Of a stretch of DNA of 49,247 nt, positions 7,278-15,383 are shown piece by piece. The stretch is from Candidatus Poribacteria bacterium. Its GTDB lineage: Bacteria > Poribacteria > WGA-4E > WGA-3G. Below the pieces are notes generated by a model, which was not told the origin of the DNA, did not search any database, and worked only from the letters and a program-made list of their open reading frames with translations. The DNA is taken from assembly GCA_022823085.1 (NCBI GenBank), contig JAJDXV010000123.1:1-49247 (forward strand). Direction: 5' to 3'. The position numbers and the translations under genes were made by a program. Every line of letters begins with the position of its first letter. Position 1 is the first letter of the stretch.

Positions 7278-8144
7278 ATGGCAATCAATTACAACTTCAT
7301 CGCATATTGTAGTAAAACATCACCCACGGATTGGATTATCGGGATGAGGTCCATTCATGGCGAGGTGCCCTTGGACATCGTGATGCCTGAAAGTAATGTT
7401 CCCTCAGACCCAGATAACCCAGAATTGATCGGGGTCCTGACAACTGAAGGTTTAGAACGTGAGAGTAAAGATGGATTGGAACTCTATCGTTACCTTCGAC
7501 AGTTGAATCCGAGGAAAAATGAGTCGTTCGGTTACAACGAAATCGTGATACGAAATATACACGGGCGTATCACGGCTCTGAAAGTTGATGAAGAACTTCG
7601 GGTACAGGTTACATACACGCAGCGGAAAGAATCCTATAAACTGTTTTCTTATGAGATTAAGTTGATCGGTATTTTTCCCAATTCGGATATTGACACAACT
7701 GACACAGCGGAGGACGAGGCATCCGAAATCGATACCGCGCAGCCATCTCAAAGGAACTTACTACCCGGAATAGAAGCCAATACCAATAACGGTGTAAAAC
7801 GGGAAGGGTATAAAACCACAAACACGCTTGAGAAATTAATCGCTTTTACGCAAAACCTACAACAGGAATTGAGAGAGACAAAAAGAGAACTCGCGTTGGC
7901 AACCGATAGGATTGAACGACTCGAAAATGAGTATCGAGACTTTAGTGCAACACAAGACCTCATTCAAGAGATCCTGGATCGTCTCACGCGATTGGAAAGC
8001 CTCGATTCGCGCATCCAAAACCTTGAGGCAGACCAGCATGAACTCCATAACCTTCAGCAACTCTTTCAAAAATTCCTGATGGCATTGAATCAACAGATAC
8101 GCGTAACGCTTGAAGAGCAGGACGATCAAGCCTCAGTTGATTAG
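7278..8144 (+). CDS. Uncharacterised protein with C-terminal coiled coil
   Basis: A protein of about 288 residues that I do not recognise. The N-terminal third (MAINYNFIAYCSKTSPTDW onward) is a mixed domain without a motif I can name. Residues about 140-170 are acidic and low in complexity. Residues about 180-280 form a long coiled coil with heptads such as LQQELRETKRELALATDRI and LDRLTRLESLDSRIQNLE. Start is uncertain: GTG at 7263 adds five residues, and the AAAGG before ATG 7278 is very close. No signal peptide or membrane segment. It lies between sugar-metabolism genes, which does not indicate its function. Confidence 0.65.
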   Translation: MAINYNFIAYCSKTSPTDWIIGMRSIHGEVPLDIVMPESNVPSDPDNPELIGVLTTEGLERESKDGLELYRYLRQLNPRKNESFGYNEIVIRNIHGRITALKVDEELRVQVTYTQRKESYKLFSYEIKLIGIFPNSDIDTTDTAEDEASEIDTAQPSQRNLLPGIEANTNNGVKREGYKTTNTLEKLIAFTQNLQQELRETKRELALATDRIERLENEYRDFSATQDLIQEILDRLTRLESLDSRIQNLEADQHELHNLQQLFQKFLMALNQQIRVTLEEQDDQASVD

Positions 8145-8230
8145 CGGTGGATGGACGCTTTTTTTATCCGGTGCTACATAAGCGGCGCGGTTTGCCTAAG
8201 TCCTAATTCAGGTAAAAAGGAGTCACTGTT

Positions 8231-9031
8231 ATGATGAAATTAGGGACGATGTCTCTGAATGTGAGAGGAACAACCGCTACTGCATTCGCACAAATCGTCT
8301 ACGACCTCGGTTTTGACGTTATTGAATTGCATTCAAGTGCCTTTGAGTCCACTGACGCGGATTACTTACGCGATCTGAAAATGGACCTCATGCGAAAAGG
8401 TTTGCCATTGGGGTACATCGGTGTCAGCAACAACTTCGGCAGACCGGTTGCTGAACACCCCGAACAAATCGCACTCATCAAGCAGTGGATCGATATCGCG
8501 GCTTTTATGAGCTGTCCACTCGTCCGCGTTTTCGCTGCCTATGTTCCTGAAGATTGTGAGGATGAGGAGACTTTGTGGCCCCCAATGATTGAAGCCTTCA
8601 AGGAAGTCGCTGCGTACGGGCATGACTCCGGGATTCTCGTTGGACTTCAGAACCATAATCACAACAACGTTACACGCGACGGCGACGCAGTGCTACGCGC
8701 CTTGAACGGAACAGATCATCCCTATTTCACACACATCTTGGATACCGGACAGTATGCCGGATCCCCCGGTGCCAGTGGGCATCGCGGGGCTTCACACCCA
8801 GATTACGACTGTTACGCAAGCATTGAGCAGACGGCACCGCACGCTGTCTACGTCCGCACCAAGTTTTATGAAATAGATAGCGGTGTCGAGGAATGGCTGG
8901 ATTACCCACGCGTTTTGGAAATCCTGCGAGGTGTCGGCTATAACGGCTGTCTCTCAATTGTATACGAAGGTCAATCCGATCCGATCGAATCGATGCGTAA
9001 AGCGAGAAGTTATCTGGAATCTTTACTGTAG
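8231..9031 (+). CDS. Sugar phosphate isomerase/epimerase-like TIM-barrel protein
   Basis: A 266-residue protein of the xylose-isomerase-like superfamily (AP endonuclease 2 fold). Strands and likely metal ligands are visible: GFDVIELHSSAF, LVRVFAAYVPED, VGLQNHNHNN, FTHILDTGQYAGSPG and LSIVYEGQSDP. Such enzymes isomerise or epimerise keto-sugars and often lie with Gfo/Idh/MocA dehydrogenases. AAGGAG lies 8-10 bases upstream of two consecutive ATG codons (8231, 8234). The exact reaction cannot be told. Confidence 0.85.
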   Translation: MMKLGTMSLNVRGTTATAFAQIVYDLGFDVIELHSSAFESTDADYLRDLKMDLMRKGLPLGYIGVSNNFGRPVAEHPEQIALIKQWIDIAAFMSCPLVRVFAAYVPEDCEDEETLWPPMIEAFKEVAAYGHDSGILVGLQNHNHNNVTRDGDAVLRALNGTDHPYFTHILDTGQYAGSPGASGHRGASHPDYDCYASIEQTAPHAVYVRTKFYEIDSGVEEWLDYPRVLEILRGVGYNGCLSIVYEGQSDPIESMRKARSYLESLL

Positions 9032-9068
9032 GCGAAACTACACCTACGCTGCCTGTTCGGAGAACATT

Positions 9069-9275
9069 ATGCTCAACATTAAACCCAAATATGTTGTCAA
9101 TGACAAGGGGCGGAAAACCGCAGTCGTTTTGTCAATGAAGGAGTATCGCCTTCTCATAGAACACCTTGAAGATTTAGAGGACATTTTAGAGATGGATGCC
9201 GCGGTTAAAGTCGAAACCGAGTCTCGCCCGTATCAAGAAATTCGAGCCGAGTTGAAAAAAGAAGGAAAACTTTGA
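9069..9275 (+). CDS. Phd/YefM-like antitoxin, apparently orphaned
   Basis: A 68-residue protein beginning MLNIKPKYVVNDKGRKTAVV, followed by the SMKEYRLLIEHLEDLEDI segment typical of Phd/YefM-type antitoxins that pair with RelE/ParE toxins. The open frame is longer upstream but overlaps the previous gene in another frame; ATG 9069 gives the normal antitoxin start and length. The C-terminus is charged (EIRAELKKEGKL), as expected for a toxin-binding tail. The toxin frame that should follow is broken after 11 codons. Confidence 0.75.
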   Translation: MLNIKPKYVVNDKGRKTAVVLSMKEYRLLIEHLEDLEDILEMDAAVKVETESRPYQEIRAELKKEGKL

Positions 9276-9307
9276 ACACTCCGGCAATTTATACTGTTTA
9301 TCGTTGA
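9272..9307 (+). pseudogene. Possible truncated RelE/ParE-type toxin remnant
   Basis: A TTG overlapping the antitoxin stop opens a frame reading L-N-T-P-A-I-Y-T-V-Y-R before TGA 9305-9307. The overlap and the short strand-like sequence fit the first residues of a RelE/ParE toxin, but only 11 codons remain before the alcohol dehydrogenase leader. The match is too short to prove. Confidence 0.3.
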
Positions 9308-9331
9308 GGGAAGACTCTGGAGGAAAAACGT

Positions 9332-10435
9332 ATGAAAACGCGTGCTGCTGTTATGTATGAACACAACCAGCCGGTCGTCGTTGAGGAGCTTGAATTGGAT
9401 GAACCGCAGGCGAACGAAGTCCTCGTACGGACTGCCGCAAGCGGGGTTTGCCATTCCGATCTGTCGGTCGTTACGGGTGCTATCTATTATGATGCTGCTG
9501 TCGCGCTCGGACACGAAGGTGCGGGGGTCATTGAACGGGTTGGTGCGGATGTAACTGATTTTCAGCCCGGCGACCATGTGATTTTGTCTTTCGTCAGCTA
9601 TTGCGGGCGGTGTCGTATGTGTCAGATGGAAAAAGTCTGTCTCTGCGAAAGTTACGACATCCCGCGCGGGTTTCAGTTAGACGGGACCTATCGTTTGCGT
9701 AACAGCGCGGGCGACGGTATCCTTCAGATGGCACGGATTGCGACGATGTCGGAATACATGGTGGTGCCACAACAAAACCTTGTGAAGATTGATAAAGATT
9801 ACGCGTTGGAAAAAGCGGCACTCGTCGGATGCGGTGTAACAACCGGTGTCGGGGCGGTACTGAACACAGCGAAAGTGGAACCCGGTAGTTCCGTGGCGGT
9901 TATCGGGACAGGCGGTGTCGGTCTGAACGCTATCCAAGGTGCCGTACTCGCACAAGCGGAACAGATTATCGCCGTTGATATCGCCGAAAAGAAACTCGAC
10001 TTCGCGAAAAGTTTTGGCGCGACGGATGTCGTCAACGCTTCGACGTGTGACCCCGTTGAAGCGGTTCGTGAATTGACCGACGGCCTTGGTGTAGACTATG
10101 CCTTTGAGGTGATCGGAAACCCGAAGACGATTGTGCAAGCCTATCGTATGGTGCGGGCGGCTGGCGCGGCTGTTATTGTCGGCATGGCACACCACGAGAT
10201 GGATGTTAGTATCCCAGCGCAACACCTTGTCTCTACGGAGCGGCAACTGATCGGTTCGTTTTACGGTTCGTGCCACCCGCGCGTGGACATGCCGAAACTG
10301 TTGCAGCTACATGCAGATGGCAAGTTGAAGTTAGACGAACTGATTACACGGCACTATCGGCTTGAGCAGATTAACGAAGCGTTCGCCGATATGGAAGCCG
10401 GTGAAAATGCACGCGGGGTCATCGTTTTTAATTAG
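9332..10435 (+). CDS. Zinc-dependent alcohol dehydrogenase (MDR family)
   Basis: A 367-residue medium-chain dehydrogenase. Catalytic zinc ligands are in GVCHSD (C40) and GHEGAG (H61, E62). The structural zinc lobe CGRCRMCQMEKVCLC has C91, C94, C97 and C105. The NAD(P)-binding turn is VIGTGGVGLN at about 190-200, with an acidic residue following (AVDIAEKK), which favours NAD. It is of the class III / Zn-ADH type acting on alcohols or aldehydes; the substrate is unknown. GGAGG lies 8 bases upstream of the ATG. Downstream is a palindromic repeat. Confidence 0.9.
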   Translation: MKTRAAVMYEHNQPVVVEELELDEPQANEVLVRTAASGVCHSDLSVVTGAIYYDAAVALGHEGAGVIERVGADVTDFQPGDHVILSFVSYCGRCRMCQMEKVCLCESYDIPRGFQLDGTYRLRNSAGDGILQMARIATMSEYMVVPQQNLVKIDKDYALEKAALVGCGVTTGVGAVLNTAKVEPGSSVAVIGTGGVGLNAIQGAVLAQAEQIIAVDIAEKKLDFAKSFGATDVVNASTCDPVEAVRELTDGLGVDYAFEVIGNPKTIVQAYRMVRAAGAAVIVGMAHHEMDVSIPAQHLVSTERQLIGSFYGSCHPRVDMPKLLQLHADGKLKLDELITRHYRLEQINEAFADMEAGENARGVIVFN

Positions 10436-10492
10436 TTGTCAGTACGGTTTTTCTGCGAAAAACCTTTCAGTCGTCAGTTTTCAGTTAAGAGC
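10434..10492. repeat. Dispersed repeat with GGTTTTTC/GAAAAACC hairpin
   Basis: GGTTTTTC (10446-10453), TGC, GAAAAACC (10457-10464), followed by TTTCAG and CAGTTTTCAGTTAAGAG. A relative at 43997-44049 has the stem lengthened symmetrically to T7/A7, and a fragment lies at 15233-15260. It follows the alcohol dehydrogenase stop and could act as a transcript end, but there is no U tract of the usual kind. Confidence 0.5.
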
Positions 10493-10587
10493 CGCATTGT
10501 AGTTCGGATAATAAAACGGACGACCACAAGAAGATAGCTGATGACTAACAACCCTACTCCTGATAACTGAAAACCGAGAACCAAGAC

Positions 10588-11367
10588 ATGAAATCTATAC
10601 ACAGCGCGGTCCGAGAACAGTTCAGCCAACACGCAGACTATTACGCACAGAGCATCGCACACGCGACAGGCGACACTTTAAATGTGATCCTCGACTTTGC
10701 GGCACCGATAGGGACAGAGCAGACGTTGGACATCGCGACAGGCACAGGTTTCACGGCGTTTGCACTCGCACCGAAGGTTGCGCATGTCGTCGCCACCGAT
10801 CTAACGGCGGAGATGGTCTCAAAAGCAGCAGCGTTAGCAGCAGAACAAGCAATAGATAACATCACCTTTTCCGTCGCCGCTGCGGAGTCGCTCCCGTTTG
10901 CCGATGCCTCCTTAGATTTAGTGACGTGTCGGCTTGCACCGCATCACTTCCAAGATGTCCCAAAATTTCTCAGCGAAGTCCATCGGGTACTACGAACAGA
11001 CGGACTTTTTTGTCTCGTGGACTCTGTTTCGCCTGAATCAAAGGCGTTGATAGCGTGGCAGAACCGTGTTGAGAAGCTCCGGGACAATTCGCATGTCTAT
11101 GGACGCCCGCCATCCGAGTGGGATGTGATGATTCAGGATGTAGGATTCTCGGTTGAACAGACAGCACACGTCCGAAATGCACAGATGTCGTTTTGGTGGT
11201 GGGTCCGTCCCGAGCAAAACCCGCCCGAGGTGGTACAAGAAATCCGTAATGCGTTCGCGCAACTCTCACCTGAAGACGCAAAACAACACTACACAGTCGC
11301 TCCGTCGGGGGACGACTTCTATTTCTCCTGGCCCATGTACGCCGTAAAAGCGCGCCGTGTCTCGTGA
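10588..11367 (+). CDS. Class I SAM-dependent methyltransferase (Methyltransf_11 type)
   Basis: A 259-residue methyltransferase. Motif I is TLDIATGTGFTAFALAP (residues about 46-62), followed by VVATDLTAEMV for the acidic motif II residue, AAESLPFADASLDLVTCRLA for motifs post-II/III, and HRVLRTDGLFCLVD. These are typical of UbiE/Methyltransf_11 proteins. The methyl acceptor is unknown. The ribosome-binding site is weak. It converges with the restriction locus, 13 bp from the end of the metallopeptidase gene. Confidence 0.87.
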   Translation: MKSIHSAVREQFSQHADYYAQSIAHATGDTLNVILDFAAPIGTEQTLDIATGTGFTAFALAPKVAHVVATDLTAEMVSKAAALAAEQAIDNITFSVAAAESLPFADASLDLVTCRLAPHHFQDVPKFLSEVHRVLRTDGLFCLVDSVSPESKALIAWQNRVEKLRDNSHVYGRPPSEWDVMIQDVGFSVEQTAHVRNAQMSFWWWVRPEQNPPEVVQEIRNAFAQLSPEDAKQHYTVAPSGDDFYFSWPMYAVKARRVS

Positions 11368-11379
11368 TAGACCCCACCT

Positions 11380-12114
11380 TTAATATCCCCAATCTTCGTA
11401 TGCAAGTGGGGCGCGGTTGAGTTGGTCCCTATAGGTGCGCCATTGCGGTAGAAACTTGTCCATCAGTTCACGAAACCGATCGTTGTGATTACGCTCCAGA
11501 AGATGTACCATCTCATGCACCAAGATATACACGAGACACGAATTCGGCTTCTTTGCTAACTCAAGGTTAATCCAGATACGTTTCGCTTCAACGTTGCAGG
11601 AACCCCAGAGCGTTTTCATCTTCTTAATCCGTACCTCATTGACGGAGACATCTAACTTCGCTTCCCATTTCTCAAGGAGTGGCGGCAGCTCCGTCCGAAG
11701 ATGCTGGCGATACCAACGATGCACGACTGCCTCCCGTGTCTCCCGATCGGATCCGGGACGGACAGACAATCCGATTCTTGTGTTATTGCGTAGCCAGACC
11801 CTTGGCGGGCAGTCGCGCTCGATTACATCAAGCCGATAACGTTTACCCTCAAAATAGTGACTTTCGCCAGTCACAAATTCGCGTTGGGACTGCCTCTCCT
11901 GCCCTGCAAACGTTGCTTGTTGCCGCCGAATCCAACCCAACCGTGAGATCACTGCCATCCGAATAGCGTCATCATCAAGTCGCAGAGGTGCAGACACGCG
12001 GATCCGCCCCTTGGGTGGATGAACACCGATATAGAAGTTTTTGATGTCCTTACGGACAACCTCTACGGACAGCCCACCGACCTCAATATGATAGCTGTTA
12101 ACTTTAGTAGTCAT
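11380..12114 (-). CDS. YgjP/DUF45-like zinc metallopeptidase at the end of the hsd operon
   Basis: A 244-residue protein of the SprT/YgjP-like (DUF45, M48-related) family. The zinc motif is VHEMVHLLERNH (HExxH plus a later H in NHNDRFRELM). The N-terminal half begins with a beta-rich segment (IRVSAPLRLDDDAIRMAV) and the central WGSCNVEAKRIWINLEL block is a family hallmark. Its ATG overlaps the hsdR stop by 11 bases, so the two are probably translated together. This family is often seen next to type I restriction genes, where its role is not established to my knowledge. Confidence 0.9.
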   Translation of the reverse strand: MTTKVNSYHIEVGGLSVEVVRKDIKNFYIGVHPPKGRIRVSAPLRLDDDAIRMAVISRLGWIRRQQATFAGQERQSQREFVTGESHYFEGKRYRLDVIERDCPPRVWLRNNTRIGLSVRPGSDRETREAVVHRWYRQHLRTELPPLLEKWEAKLDVSVNEVRIKKMKTLWGSCNVEAKRIWINLELAKKPNSCLVYILVHEMVHLLERNHNDRFRELMDKFLPQWRTYRDQLNRAPLAYEDWGY

Positions 12115-15100
12115 CTTGATTCTTTACGAGTTCAAAGATAGCATCAACGTCAACACCAGAATCACCCAATTCATCTGAGATGACCCTCGCAATTGCATTG
12201 CGGATCCGCCGTTCCCTGAATATGTGTCCTCTCCAATCGTCTGTTCTGGCTTCACGGACCGCACGATCGAGTGCAATCGCTCCCGCCTCTCTGCGATCTT
12301 CGGGAATGTCTCCTAAATTATCGAAAAGTGCCCGTAATGCGCCGGTGTTGATGCTCATAGGATAGTAAGGCTGTGTTTCCTGATGAATCATCGACCCACT
12401 TAGGTTGGTAATCTCGGATAGGTATTCCTGATAATTCAGTGCTCCATCTCTCTGTTGCTGAATCACTGCATCAAGTAATTCCGACATCCTTTCGTAGTAC
12501 ATCGGATTGATCTCTGACCTGTCAACAATGAGCCGCCGGATGTTGTTTTCTATTGTTGCCGAGATTGCGGCTTCATCGCTACGTATACCTTCAGGGAGCA
12601 TTTCAATTGCTGCGGCACTGTTCTCAACGATCAACTCAACGAGAGGCGTATCGTCAAATGTTGAGAGTGTCTCGCTCTCCTCAGCCCGAATGTATGTATC
12701 CAATAGATGGCGCATATCAGGCTCGTACACTGTCAGGTCGATGTAATCACCGCTCGCCAATTTGATTTCCTGACGGACGTTTTCATAGTGCGTCACCTCG
12801 GCTTTAATCTCTCGTGCCTCGTCGTCACTGTAACCGGCTTCGCGCATCTCGTTGGCAAGATTCGCATAAGCACGCACGAATGCGGCTGTGAGTTTATAGA
12901 GGTTTATACGCTTCTGTTCATTGGTTTTCAGCTGGCTGATATCCCCACTCACATCCCCGCAGAAAAAACAGATATAGTCGGCGGTGTCGTGCGGCGGGGC
13001 AACGGGTTCGCACAACGTTTTAATTTTCTCGCGGGCATCGTCTAACCGTTCCTTCCCTTTTTCAAGCCTATCTTTCAATAAGCCGGCGACATCCTCGGTC
13101 TCGTAGTTTTCAAACGCTTCGCCGGTGTAATCGGTAATTGCCTGCTCCAACGACCGAAACAGGTCTTTGTAATCAACAATGTATCCGTATTCTTTGTCGT
13201 CGGTGTCGAGACGATTGACGCGGCAAATCGCTTGAAACAGCCCGTGGTCCTGCATGTTCTTGTCAATATAGAGATAGGTCGCTGGTGGGGCATCAAAGCC
13301 GGTGAGGAGCTTGTCTACGACGATGAGGAGTTTCATTTTCTCAGGTGATTCAATGAAATTTTTCTTTACCTCTTGTTCAAACGGGTCGCCTTTATGCATG
13401 GCAGTGGCTTCGGGTTCATCAAAATGCGCGGCGAGCATGCTTCGATAGGTGTTGTATTCTTGCTGTCTGTCGGTAAGACCTTCACCGGTTTCTTCCGTCG
13501 CGATGGAAGAGACCGTAGGTCTGTAGGACGTTACGACGGCACACTTACCTTTTAAGATCGTTTCCTGAAACAGATCATAAAACCGACACGCAGAATAGAT
13601 ACTATTGGCGACAAGCATGGCGTTCCCACTTCCGCTTTTCAAGCGATCGCGCGTTCCCATGTCTAAGACAATATCAGCGACAATCTTTGTTAACCGATCC
13701 TCTGAACTCTCAACATTTAGGAGCGTTCCCCAGCGTTGTTTCAGCTGCGCCTTCGCTGCGTCGGTTAACCCTTCGGTTCTGCTATCAAAAAATCGGTCAA
13801 TTTCCTCTTGTGAAGTGATGTTCTGGTCGATATTGCGCGCCTCATACCGGAGGTCTAAGACGACCTCATCTTGAACCGCCTCGTCATATTTATAGGTATG
13901 GATGTAGGGCCCAAAGGTTTCGATGCTCCGCTGCTTGTCGCTTTTGAGGAGGGGGGTTCCTGTGAAGCCGATAAGCATTGCATCGGGCAGTATTGTCTTC
14001 ATCGCCTTGTGCATCTTGCCAGATTGCGTGCGGTGGCATTCGTCAACAAAGACGAAGAATTCCCCGTTGGCACGGAAATCTCTCGGCAAATTCCGTTGGA
14101 GGTCGTCAGCGAAGTCTTCAATATGTGAATCGTCGGTCTCTTCGGACTCTCTGAATTTGTGGATAAGCGAGCAGATGAGTCGCTCGGAGGAATCACGAAG
14201 CACTCCCAGGAGATCGTTCCGATTGCTGGTGTGATAGGCGTTATCATCAGTTCTGCTGAAAACTGCCTTAATCTGTTCATCAAGTTCAATCCTGTCGGTG
14301 ATGATTAGTACACGTGCATCATGAATCTCTTCACGTATCCATCTGGCTAACCAGACCATGGTCAGGCTTTTTCCGCTGCCTTGTGTATGCCAGATAATCC
14401 CGCCCTCTCTGCGTTTAACGGACCCCTGCGCTGCCTTCACACCGAAAAATTGGTTGTGTCGGCAGATTTTCTTAGTGTCGGCATCGAACACCAAAAAGTC
14501 GTGTATGAGTTCGAGCAACCGCTCTTTGCTGCAGACTTGGCTGAGTTCTCGGAGCAACGGATTATCACCAGCATCTGGATGCGCCTCTGCTTCTTTCCAG
14601 CGGAGCCAGTATTTCTCTGGTGTTTTAATCACGCCGTAGCGCAATCCTTGGCTCTCGCTGCCTGCCATCACCAGCTGCACCGTCGTGAAGAACCAATCAA
14701 TGAACCCTTCGTTCTGATTGTTGAGGTTCTGGCGGATGCCTTCGGAAACGGAAACCGTGGAACGTTTCAGCTCCAGCACACCGATGGCGATGCCGTTGAT
14801 GTATAAGACGAGATCGGGACGTTTGGTGTGCTGTCCTTCCAGAGTGACCTCCTCGGCGATGCCGAAGTCGTTGTTGAGCGGGTTCTCCCAGTCAATCAAT
14901 TTTACCGTGACGCGGTGTTCTCCGACATCGGGTTGGACGTTGACACCGTAGCGGAGTCGTTCGTAGACATCACGGTTCGCTTCGTAAAGCGTTCGGGTTC
15001 CACCGATTGCTGCACTCCGTTTGAGTTGATCGAGTGCTTTGGTGATGATAGCGTTGTTATAGCAGTCTTGCCTGCGCAACCAGTCGCCGAGATCCTCGGG

Positions 15101-15229
15101 GATGATGTTGCTGTTTTCCTCGCCGCTGTGTTCCCAATTGCCGAGGTAGGTATAGCCCAGGGTATTCTCGAAAAACGCTATGACGCGTTCTTGTGTGCGT
15201 ATTTCTCTTTCGCCAACGGTGGTATTCAT
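12104..15229 (-). CDS. hsdR: Type I restriction enzyme R subunit (HsdR)
   Basis: A 1041-residue protein, normal for HsdR, the DNA-translocating nuclease subunit that cleaves unmodified DNA. The nuclease core is RPDLVLYINGIAIGVLELKRS split around PD (138-139) and E-x-K (E153, K155). The SF2 motor has Walker A GSGKS (284-288), DECH (396-399) and GFTGTP (421-426), with later helicase motifs VDKLLTGFDAP and QAICRVNRL. No broken key residue seen. There is no obvious ribosome-binding site before ATG 15229, which is separated from the preceding gene by 151 bp containing a tandem repeat. It is the last restriction gene of the operon. Confidence 0.95.
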   Translation of the reverse strand: MNTTVGEREIRTQERVIAFFENTLGYTYLGNWEHSGEENSNIIPEDLGDWLRRQDCYNNAIITKALDQLKRSAAIGGTRTLYEANRDVYERLRYGVNVQPDVGEHRVTVKLIDWENPLNNDFGIAEEVTLEGQHTKRPDLVLYINGIAIGVLELKRSTVSVSEGIRQNLNNQNEGFIDWFFTTVQLVMAGSESQGLRYGVIKTPEKYWLRWKEAEAHPDAGDNPLLRELSQVCSKERLLELIHDFLVFDADTKKICRHNQFFGVKAAQGSVKRREGGIIWHTQGSGKSLTMVWLARWIREEIHDARVLIITDRIELDEQIKAVFSRTDDNAYHTSNRNDLLGVLRDSSERLICSLIHKFRESEETDDSHIEDFADDLQRNLPRDFRANGEFFVFVDECHRTQSGKMHKAMKTILPDAMLIGFTGTPLLKSDKQRSIETFGPYIHTYKYDEAVQDEVVLDLRYEARNIDQNITSQEEIDRFFDSRTEGLTDAAKAQLKQRWGTLLNVESSEDRLTKIVADIVLDMGTRDRLKSGSGNAMLVANSIYSACRFYDLFQETILKGKCAVVTSYRPTVSSIATEETGEGLTDRQQEYNTYRSMLAAHFDEPEATAMHKGDPFEQEVKKNFIESPEKMKLLIVVDKLLTGFDAPPATYLYIDKNMQDHGLFQAICRVNRLDTDDKEYGYIVDYKDLFRSLEQAITDYTGEAFENYETEDVAGLLKDRLEKGKERLDDAREKIKTLCEPVAPPHDTADYICFFCGDVSGDISQLKTNEQKRINLYKLTAAFVRAYANLANEMREAGYSDDEAREIKAEVTHYENVRQEIKLASGDYIDLTVYEPDMRHLLDTYIRAEESETLSTFDDTPLVELIVENSAAAIEMLPEGIRSDEAAISATIENNIRRLIVDRSEINPMYYERMSELLDAVIQQQRDGALNYQEYLSEITNLSGSMIHQETQPYYPMSINTGALRALFDNLGDIPEDRREAGAIALDRAVREARTDDWRGHIFRERRIRNAIARVISDELGDSGVDVDAIFELVKNQDDY

Positions 15230-15324
15230 AGTAGTTGTCGGTTGTTCGGTTTTCAGTTATCAGACTTAAGAGTCGGGAATCGGAGTTCCCCTCCTACCGA
15301 GAGGTGTGTAGATAGAAAGACTCT

Positions 15325-15383
15325 GGCTGCATCTTAGGCTGCATCTTAGGCTGCATCTTAGGCTGCTCTTAGGCTGCATCTTA
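15325..15383. repeat. Five-copy 12-bp tandem repeat between the DUF4062 gene and hsdR
   Basis: The unit GGCTGCATCTTA occurs at 15325, 15337, 15349 and 15372, with an 11-base variant at 15361. The last unit supplies the TAA stop (15381-15383) of the DUF4062 gene. Upstream units lie in the leader of hsdR. Confidence 0.85.

Noticed and set aside
15325..15383. Tandem repeats as a CRISPR array
   Set aside because: The 12-bp units are contiguous without spacers, and no cas genes are near.
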